In this document: positions 1 through 5,035 of the stretch, one piece after another
How the letters are laid out: every line of letters begins with the position of its first letter
Position numbering within the stretch: position 1 is the first letter of the stretch
Origin: Candidatus Thalassarchaeaceae archaeon
Lineage (GTDB): Archaea; Thermoplasmatota; Poseidoniia; Poseidoniales; Thalassarchaeaceae
DNA: 5,035 nt
Assembly (NCBI GenBank): GCA_030754395.1
Contig: JASMAJ010000074.1
Coordinates: 1-5,035, forward strand
Direction: 5' to 3'
Notes under the pieces: model-generated
What the model saw: the letters and a program-made list of their open reading frames with translations, nothing else
What the model was told of the DNA's origin: nothing
Database searches by the model: none
Program-made: the position numbers and the translations under genes

Positions 1-1635
1 AAGGTATCTGTTCAAAATGGAACTGTAGCCTTTGGTTCTGCTTACTACAATTGGGGGATGTCCGTTCCATATATGCAAAAGACAGGGTTGAATTTCACTG
101 ATATCTACGAGCATTGTGCTGCTGATGACCAAAAAGCACTCTCTAAGAAAGCACCAGTGCATGAGGTCCTATTGGATATGTCAGTCGATAAACTGCCTTC
201 TCCTCTTGTAGCCCAGAAATATCGAATTCCTAATATCTGGCAGGGCGACTTAGAATCTGTGGAAGGTAAGGCGATGATGGAGTGTGATTCTTCAGGTCCT
301 CTTTCATTGATGATTACCAAAATTTGGATGGACCCCCATGCTGGTGAAGTTGCAGTAGGGCGCGTATATTCAGGTTCGATAAAGCATGGAGAATCTTTGT
401 GGGCAATTGGTGCTGGTAAAGCAGAGCGAGTTCAACAAGTTAGTATGATGGTCGGAAGTGACCGAATTCAGGTTCCTGAAGTTAGTGCAGGTAACATTGC
501 TGCAATTACAGGTATCCGCAGTGCTGCTGCTGGTGTTACAATCGCTCGGGACAAAGATGCCGAGCCATTCGAAGCAATACGACACTACTCCGAACCGGTT
601 GTTACTGTCGCTGTAGAACCCAAGGCAATGAAGGATTTGCCTAAGTTCATTGATGCTCTGCGCGGTCTTGCTAAGTCGGATGCTTCTCTACAAGTTTCAA
701 CTAATTCTGAAACCGGGGAGGCTTTACTTGCTGGAATGGGCGAACTTCACCTCGAGATTACAGTTTATCGACTTGAAGAAGAACAAGGGATCAAAGTACA
801 TGTAAGTGAACCAATCGTTGTTTACCGCGAATGTATCCAGTCCAATAACGAAGGTCATGCTTTCGAAGGTAAGTCTCCAAATCGACATAACAGATTCTAT
901 ATTGAGGCTGAACCACTTCCTGATGAAGTAATCCAAGCACTTCGAGACGGTCATTTTGGCGATGGAACAGTTCGAAATAAAGATGCTAAAGAAACAGGGA
1001 ACAAATTTGCTGAATTTGGCATGAATAAGGATCTGATGCGAAAGATATATGCTATCAAAGGGACCAATGTTCTTGTCAATGACACAAAGGGTATTCAGAA
1101 TCTTCACGAAACCCGTGAATTAATTATTGAGGGATTCAACGAGGTATGTAAGAAAGGCCCGCTTGCAGAAGAGCCATTGATGGGTGTTATGATGCGGCTA
1201 GTCGATGCTAAGCTGCACGAGGATGCAATACACCGTGGCCCTGCTCAAACAATCCCTGCTGTTCGTAGTGCTTGCCGTGGTGCTCTCATCCGCTCCCGTC
1301 CAGTAATTCTTGAGCCAATACAGAACATTCGAATTGACGCGCCTAACGATGTAATTGGCGGTGTCACCCGAGAAGTTACCAATAGACGCGGGGTCATAGA
1401 AGACATGCCTGTTGATGGTGCAACTGCTTCTGTAATTGGTAAGATGCCAGTAGCAGAAGGCTTCGGCTTCTCTAATGATATCCGAGCAGCAAGCCAAGGA
1501 CGCGCAATTTGGAATACTGAGAATGCCGGTTTTGATATTCTTCCAATGAGTTTGTTTGAAAAGATTGTTGGCGAAATTCGTGAGCGTAAGGGACTCAAGC
1601 CAGAAGTTCCTGGTGAAGATTACTACTCTGATTGA
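1..1635 (+). CDS. fusA: Translation elongation factor 2 (aEF-2), C-terminal 544 residues, 5' end outside window
   Basis: GTPase that drives ribosomal translocation in the cytoplasm. The frame is open from base 1 (KVSVQNGTVAFGSAYYNWG...), so the ATG at 58 is internal and the true start lies upstream. Archaeal EF-2 is about 730 residues, so roughly 190 residues holding the GTP-binding P-loop and switches are missing. Visible in order: the end of the G domain (NWGMSVPYMQKTG), the domain II beta-barrel (about bases 290-560), domain III (about 570-830, with GMGELHLEI), domain IV, and domain V from LEPIQNIRI to the terminal RERKGLKPEVPGEDYY. Domain IV carries LHEDAIHRGPAQ, whose second His (codon 1231-1233) is the diphthamide target. 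The motif and tail are archaeal/eukaryal EF-2, not bacterial EF-G. The stop TGA at 1633-1635 is only 2 bases from the end of the convergent glycosylase gene. No frameshift is seen. The family call is very secure; the gene symbol follows common archaeal annotation. Confidence 0.97.
   Translation, partial: KVSVQNGTVAFGSAYYNWGMSVPYMQKTGLNFTDIYEHCAADDQKALSKKAPVHEVLLDMSVDKLPSPLVAQKYRIPNIWQGDLESVEGKAMMECDSSGPLSLMITKIWMDPHAGEVAVGRVYSGSIKHGESLWAIGAGKAERVQQVSMMVGSDRIQVPEVSAGNIAAITGIRSAAAGVTIARDKDAEPFEAIRHYSEPVVTVAVEPKAMKDLPKFIDALRGLAKSDASLQVSTNSETGEALLAGMGELHLEITVYRLEEEQGIKVHVSEPIVVYRECIQSNNEGHAFEGKSPNRHNRFYIEAEPLPDEVIQALRDGHFGDGTVRNKDAKETGNKFAEFGMNKDLMRKIYAIKGTNVLVNDTKGIQNLHETRELIIEGFNEVCKKGPLAEEPLMGVMMRLVDAKLHEDAIHRGPAQTIPAVRSACRGALIRSRPVILEPIQNIRIDAPNDVIGGVTREVTNRRGVIEDMPVDGATASVIGKMPVAEGFGFSNDIRAASQGRAIWNTENAGFDILPMSLFEKIVGEIRERKGLKPEVPGEDYYSD
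1231..1233 (+). other. Diphthamide-target histidine codon of EF-2
   Basis: The codon CAC encodes the His in DAIHRGPAQ at the tip of domain IV. In archaea and eukaryotes this His is converted to diphthamide by the Dph enzymes, and it is the ADP-ribosylation site for diphtheria toxin. The surrounding residues (H-E-D-A-I-H-R-G) match the consensus, so modification is expected if dph genes exist elsewhere in the genome. None lies in this window. Confidence 0.85.
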
Positions 1636-1637
1636 TT

Positions 1638-2207
1638 TCAACGATGCTTTGTATGTCTAAAGCAGGAAACTAGGTGATCATCTACCATGCCGGCGGCTTG
1701 CATCATTGCGTAGCATGTTGTTGGGCCAATGAAGGTAAATCCGAGTTTCTTGAGTTCCTTACTCATCTTAATGCTTGAATCAGTCGTAACGTCGACATCC
1801 TCCCATCTTTCTCTGTGATTAATGACAGGCTCTCCATCAACGAAGGACCAGAGGAAAGTAGCAAAGGCGTCCTCATCAGTTCCGAAGTGCTCGATAAAGG
1901 CGCGAGCATTATTGATTGCCGATTTGATTTTGGCGCGATTACGAATAATTCCAATATCTCCTACGAGCCGCTCTATATCTTCATCTTCGTAATTGGCAAT
2001 TATACTAGGGTCAAACCCATCGAAGGCGATTCGGTAATTTTCCCGTCGACGAAGAATTTGAATCCAAGATAATCCAGCTTGAGCCCCTTCGAGAATAATT
2101 TTTTCGAATAATCTGCGCCCATTATAGTTTGGAGTGCCCCATTCTTTGTCATGGTATTCTTGGTACAATGGATCACTGGTGAGAAAGCAACGAGTTGTTT
2201 CTTTCAT
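1638..2207 (-). CDS. tag: DNA-3-methyladenine glycosylase I (Tag family)
   Basis: Base-excision repair enzyme that removes 3-methyladenine from alkylated DNA, of the helix-hairpin-helix superfamily. The 189-residue product matches the usual length (E. coli Tag, 187). From the ATG at 2207 the zinc ligands are C7, H19, H178 and C182, equivalent to C4, H17, H175 and C179 of E. coli. The signature DPLYQEYHDKEWG is at about residues 12-24 and LEGAQAGLSW at 39-48; E40 is the conserved acid of the pocket and W48 the base-stacking Trp. RLVGDIGIIRNRAKI and FTFIGPTTCYAMMQAAG follow. A TTG three codons upstream (2216) is in frame, but the ATG places the first Cys near the N-terminus as in relatives. It begins 27 bases after the isoprenoid fusion gene and is probably its distal operon partner. 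The family is mostly bacterial, so transfer into archaea is likely but inferred. Confidence 0.95.
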   Translation of the reverse strand: MKETTRCFLTSDPLYQEYHDKEWGTPNYNGRRLFEKIILEGAQAGLSWIQILRRRENYRIAFDGFDPSIIANYEDEDIERLVGDIGIIRNRAKIKSAINNARAFIEHFGTDEDAFATFLWSFVDGEPVINHRERWEDVDVTTDSSIKMSKELKKLGFTFIGPTTCYAMMQAAGMVDDHLVSCFRHTKHR

Positions 2208-2234
2208 AGTTCGCAATCCTATTCTGAAATCACA

Positions 2235-3917
2235 TTAGTTTATGCGGACTAGTTGGAAATCTGTAATGTCTCGTAAGATGTCTACAGCAGGCGACTGTTC
2301 TAGAGAATCCAGACAGCCATGTGCCATCTTGTGGTGGTGTAGTGCTCTATCGAGAGCGTATTGAATTGAACCATTGTCTTTGAGTTCGCTGACAGCTAAA
2401 TCTAATTCTTCACTATCTTCTCTAGTTCCAAACAACTTTCTGAAATTTGGCATATCTGCACCACTTTCTAGTGCATGAATTGCTATCAAGGTCATTTTCC
2501 CTTGTACAATGTCTGAACCAGCGGGTTTGCCTAGAGTTTCAGTGTCACTAGTCATGTCGATATAGTCGTCCATTATTTGGAAGCAAAGACCAAGATTTAG
2601 ACCCCATCTGGCCATCAATTCGATTGTTTTATCATCAGTACCGGCTAAAATAGCACCCGTTTCCGAACAAATTTCAAACATCGCACTTGTTTTCCCCTTA
2701 ATCATCTCAATATATTCTTCTTCACTAACATGACTTCTGGATTCGAATTCCATATCTTCTTGTTGCCCTTTTGCAACCATTCGAACCATATATCCAATTG
2801 CTCTGATAATTCTGGCCAGATCAGAGCCAGGTATGTGTTTTGATTCCCCCAGCATTTCGAAACCTATCGCCAACATTGCATCACCAGCACAGATAGCGGT
2901 GGGCTCGTCAAAATGAATGTGAACTGCGTCGAGACCTCTACGAATTGGATCTTGGTCCATGATATCATCATGAATAAGTGTGAAGTTATGAATAATTTCG
3001 ATTGCTGCGCCCAATGTATAGTGCCCCTCGTGTGCATTCCCAACAGCCTCTCCAACTAAACGGGGAAGAATAGCTCTCAATCTCTTCCCCCCACCTTGGA
3101 AAAGATGGACCATCGCGTCATGGAGATTCTTTTGGTCCATCCGACTCAAACTTTCCATAATTTCGGTTTCTACTCTATCTCTATGCTGAATTAGTGCGGC
3201 AAGGACATTCGCAGCAGAATCATCAGGATGTGCAACAGACAATTCACCACACCTGATTATATCTGGTTGTGGGTTTTTGATAATGTCATCGATGCTACTA
3301 CCACTAGGGAAAAAATTAGCAATAATTTGCTCAAACCAAGGTGCAATCAATTGATTCTTCCATCGCCCTTTATGTCCCAACATGTTTGTCAACTCATCTC
3401 GACTTATCCATTCAGCAGCCTGAATCTCATTTCTATTATAATTCAATTCAACATCGGCCTTTACAATCATGACATGATCTATTTCACGTTCAATCCATTC
3501 ATCATTCCAACGGCATTGGTATTCAAAACGTCCAATGTGATGAAAATCCCAACTATTGGTTATACTTCTTGATATGCCAAGTTCCTGTTCCAGTTTTCTT
3601 CGAGCCGCCTCTTTAACACCATCAACAGCATCTCGATTTTCTCCCTCAATATCAAGAGGATGACTGCAGCAAGAATTTGCCCAAACACCTGGAAATGTGA
3701 TTTTCTCACTAGATCTTTGTTGGACAAGTAGTTTACCTTCTGAGTCAAAAATCAATACGCTAAATGCCCTATGAAGTGAGCCTTCTGCATAATGACTATC
3801 AAGTTTTGAAATATTGCCAATTACATTATCATCCGAATCAACAAGTAAGCATTTTTCTTCCATCATTAGCGACTGAGTTTCCTCGTACTCATTGAGGTGT
3901 TCCTTTTCACTAGTCAT
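2235..3917 (-). CDS. Bifunctional fusion: type I isopentenyl-diphosphate isomerase + geranylgeranyl diphosphate synthase
   Basis: 560 residues from the ATG at 3917. Residues about 15-206 are a Nudix-fold type I IPP isomerase interconverting IPP and DMAPP: H42 and H49 (SHYAEGSLHRAF), KITFPG, catalytic C84 in NSCCSHPL with metal ligand H86, the acidic pair E143/E145 (IEREID) and the late PWF. These motifs resemble eukaryotic IDI more than E. coli Idi. After a linker (about 207-236), the rest is a trans-prenyltransferase: GGGKRLR (275-281), first Asp-rich motif DDIMD (317-321) followed by RRG, GKT (408-410), second motif DDYID (450-454), then GKP and GK near 463-474. A Phe five residues before the first motif fits archaeal GGPP synthases, so C20 product is inferred. 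All key residues of both halves are present. An in-frame TTG at 3926 is an alternative start. It lies 48 bases after the kinase gene on the same strand, which would supply its IPP. Confidence 0.95.
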   Translation of the reverse strand: MTSEKEHLNEYEETQSLMMEEKCLLVDSDDNVIGNISKLDSHYAEGSLHRAFSVLIFDSEGKLLVQQRSSEKITFPGVWANSCCSHPLDIEGENRDAVDGVKEAARRKLEQELGISRSITNSWDFHHIGRFEYQCRWNDEWIEREIDHVMIVKADVELNYNRNEIQAAEWISRDELTNMLGHKGRWKNQLIAPWFEQIIANFFPSGSSIDDIIKNPQPDIIRCGELSVAHPDDSAANVLAALIQHRDRVETEIMESLSRMDQKNLHDAMVHLFQGGGKRLRAILPRLVGEAVGNAHEGHYTLGAAIEIIHNFTLIHDDIMDQDPIRRGLDAVHIHFDEPTAICAGDAMLAIGFEMLGESKHIPGSDLARIIRAIGYMVRMVAKGQQEDMEFESRSHVSEEEYIEMIKGKTSAMFEICSETGAILAGTDDKTIELMARWGLNLGLCFQIMDDYIDMTSDTETLGKPAGSDIVQGKMTLIAIHALESGADMPNFRKLFGTREDSEELDLAVSELKDNGSIQYALDRALHHHKMAHGCLDSLEQSPAVDILRDITDFQLVRIN

Positions 3918-3965
3918 TGACGTCAAACATGGCGAGGTGAACTCACCATATAATCGAAATGGACG
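3918..3965 (-). promoter_or_regulatory. Possible TATA box and short inverted repeats upstream of the isomerase-synthase gene
   Basis: The 48-base gap between the kinase stop and the fusion-gene ATG contains, on the minus strand, the TATA-like ATTATATGG (complement of 3946-3954). Its centre is about 33 bases before the ATG, so a transcript starting about 25 bases downstream would be nearly leaderless. Directly downstream lies an inverted repeat, GGTGA-AC-TCACC (3936-3947 as read on plus), and a perfect palindrome TTGACGTCAA at 3917-3926 abuts the start codon. These could let the gene be transcribed apart from the kinase and be repressible. The motifs are seen; promoter and operator roles are inferred. 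Confidence 0.35.
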
Positions 3966-4757
3966 TTATGCTGTCACTCTAGTGCCGATTGTGACTCCAT
4001 TTTCTATGAGGTCAATAACTCGTTCAGGTTTTCTTCCATCAATTAACCAAACATCATTAACACTCTGAGCAATTAATTCTGCACTATTGACTTTGAGAAA
4101 GATACCACCGGTAACATCCATTTCACCTTGATGTAATCCTTGTAGGACATCCCCTATTTTCCAAGTATCAATCAATTCCGCTTTCGGGTCATTAGGGGGA
4201 GCAGTCATTACTCCTTCTGTATCTCCTAGTAGAAATACAACATGAGATATACCTTCAATTTCTTTTGCGATTCGTACCATCAGATCATCACCTGATAATA
4301 TACCAAATTTTTTCGGTTCGTTACAGTCAACCACATCTCCGAATGTGATATTGATTGAATTTGGATCAATCTTTGAAAAACGGGTCAAATCACCTTCAAA
4401 ATCAGGCCCAGTTCCATTGGCCCAGATGGAGGGTGGGTGAGATTTTGTCTTACTACCATTTTCTGCCAATGATTGACAAATTATTGAATTAAGTAATTCC
4501 ATATCATTTCTTACTTCACTAACTGCTGCAATTTGTTGATTAAGAATAGAGCCATCGGCTCCTAATGCTAACCTCATTTTTTTTGCTTTTAAGTGTCCGA
4601 ATGAGCCAGCGCCATGGACAATAGTAACATGATGATTTTGGGCTAATAAAATAGACGTAGTCTTAGCGAGGTTGTTTATTGCTTCTCTATTCGCGGACAT
4701 CATTTTGTCTTTGTTTGTAATCAGCCCGCCACCAAATTTGATCAGTAGGTGCGCCAT
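3966..4757 (-). CDS. Isopentenyl phosphate kinase (amino acid kinase family)
   Basis: Phosphorylates isopentenyl phosphate to isopentenyl diphosphate with ATP, the last IPP-forming step of the archaeal (alternative) mevalonate pathway. The 263-residue product has the usual family length. It opens with MAHLLIKFGGGLITNK, where K7 and the Gly-rich loop contact phosphates; relatives usually read GGS, here GGG. VHGAGSFGH (47-55) contains H55, equivalent to the His that marks IPKs within the amino acid kinase family. Further motifs are GDVV (140-143), ILSGDDLMVRIA (153-164), GDTEGV (178-183), DVTGGIFLKV (214-223) and the terminal GTRV. The frame is open 54 codons further upstream to 4919, but that extension lacks family similarity by eye and would overlap the divergent gene at 4860, so the ATG at 4757 is chosen. 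No Shine-Dalgarno sequence is evident, compatible with leaderless translation. Confidence 0.93.
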   Translation of the reverse strand: MAHLLIKFGGGLITNKDKMMSANREAINNLAKTTSILLAQNHHVTIVHGAGSFGHLKAKKMRLALGADGSILNQQIAAVSEVRNDMELLNSIICQSLAENGSKTKSHPPSIWANGTGPDFEGDLTRFSKIDPNSINITFGDVVDCNEPKKFGILSGDDLMVRIAKEIEGISHVVFLLGDTEGVMTAPPNDPKAELIDTWKIGDVLQGLHQGEMDVTGGIFLKVNSAELIAQSVNDVWLIDGRKPERVIDLIENGVTIGTRVTA

Positions 4758-4859
4758 TGTTTCATTTACTCGAAGGGGTTTGTATCTTTGTACTATGTGT
4801 TGAATTGATACTGAATATTCAATGGAGAGGTTCATGACAGGATTGATGTTCCAACAGTT
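4758..4859. promoter_or_regulatory. Divergent intergenic region expected to hold promoters for the kinase block and the right-edge gene
   Basis: These 102 bases separate two divergent start codons, so they should contain both promoters. A perfect 10-base palindrome, TGAATATTCA, sits at 4812-4821. Its AT-rich core could act as a TATA-like element about 40 bases before the ATG at 4860, or be a regulator site. No strong archaeal BRE/TATA pair and no Shine-Dalgarno sequence is clear for either gene. That promoters lie here follows from the layout; the exact elements are guesses. Confidence 0.4.
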
Positions 4860-5035
4860 ATGTCTGATGATTCCGAGATTGCCAACTTTCAGCGTTGGCT
4901 TCAAAATCGACTGGACCAATTATCACATATTGACGATTTGAATGAGCGCACTAGATTAGAAAAAAGGATTCAAAACGCGATTCAGGAATGCATAGATTAC
5001 CGTACAAGTTTGGAAGTTATTTCTCAGGTTCAAGA
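4860..5035 (+). CDS. Hypothetical protein, N-terminal 58 complete codons, 3' end outside window
   Basis: Open frame from the ATG at 4860 to the right edge with no stop. An in-frame TGA at 4812-4814 and no ATG, GTG or TTG between it and 4860 make this the earliest start. The product begins MSDDSEIANFQRWLQNRLDQ and continues as a highly charged, soluble, probably all-helical segment rich in Leu, Ile, Glu, Arg, Gln and Asp. The spacing of hydrophobic residues (L14, L18, L21, I24, L27, L33) suggests an amphipathic helix or coiled coil. No signal peptide or membrane segment is visible. I do not recognise the family and assign no function. It is divergent from the kinase gene, with 102 bases between the start codons. 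Acidic start and even amino acid use support a real gene over a chance frame. Confidence 0.7.
   Translation, partial: MSDDSEIANFQRWLQNRLDQLSHIDDLNERTRLEKRIQNAIQECIDYRTSLEVISQVQ

Noticed and set aside
1..57. Treating EF-2 as starting at the ATG at 58
   Set aside because: The frame is open from base 1 and the residues before the ATG (GTVAFGSAYYNWG) are conserved EF-2 sequence, so the gene continues to the left of the window.
724..1641. Antisense open frames of up to 147 codons opposite EF-2
   Set aside because: They lie wholly opposite a strongly conserved coding sequence (the last overruns its stop by a few bases), have Cys/Ser/Phe-rich unlikely compositions and match no family I know.
2099..2104. 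T6 run on the plus strand as an EF-2 terminator
   Set aside because: It is over 450 bases past the EF-2 stop and inside the Tag coding sequence, where it encodes Lys/Ile codons on the other strand.
2208..2216. TTG start for the Tag gene (three codons upstream)
   Set aside because: The ATG at 2207 places the first zinc Cys close to the N-terminus, as in known Tag proteins.
3228..3572. 114-codon plus-strand open frame opposite the isomerase domain
   Set aside because: It is the complement of a conserved enzyme domain; its composition is Ile/Asn/Thr-rich and low-complexity like other antisense shadows.
3918..3926. TTG start for the isomerase-synthase gene (three codons upstream)
   Set aside because: An ATG follows three codons later and nothing is lost from the domain. 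No ribosome-binding sequence favours the TTG.
4758..4919. 54-codon N-terminal extension of the isopentenyl phosphate kinase frame
   Set aside because: The family normally starts at the beta strand leading into the Gly-rich loop, which is MAHLLIKFGG here. The extension also overlaps the divergent gene starting at 4860 and lacks kinase-like sequence. An ATG at 4835 is rejected for the same family reason.

Overview
The window most likely comes from an uncultured archaeon of the Thermoplasmatota, plausibly the marine Group II/III (Poseidoniales-like) lineage. The archaeal assignment rests on an EF-2-type elongation factor with an intact diphthamide motif, an isopentenyl phosphate kinase (typical of the archaeal mevalonate route) and an archaeal-type geranylgeranyl diphosphate synthase domain. 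The narrower placement is an impression from protein sequence, moderate-to-low base composition and tight gene spacing, and was not computed.

Layout. 1-1635 (+) is the C-terminal three quarters of translation elongation factor 2, cut by the left edge. Two bases later, a block of three genes on the minus strand begins, here listed in window order: DNA-3-methyladenine glycosylase I (1638-2207), a two-domain type I isopentenyl-diphosphate isomerase / polyprenyl diphosphate synthase (2235-3917), and isopentenyl phosphate kinase (3966-4757). A divergent plus-strand gene of unknown function starts at 4860 and runs off the right edge. Coding density is very high; the longest gap is about 100 bases.

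Function. In transcription order the minus-strand block reads kinase, isomerase-synthase fusion, glycosylase. The first two genes cover three consecutive steps of isoprenoid synthesis: isopentenyl phosphate to IPP, IPP to and from DMAPP, then condensation to a prenyl diphosphate, probably C20 GGPP for archaeal ether lipids. The fusion of a eukaryote-like Nudix isomerase to an archaeal GGPP synthase in one unbroken 560-codon frame is the most notable thing here. Most archaea use the unrelated flavin-dependent type II isomerase. The glycosylase trailing the block is a base-excision repair enzyme of a mainly bacterial family and has no evident link to lipids.

No RNA genes, CRISPR arrays, insertion sequences or large repeats were seen.
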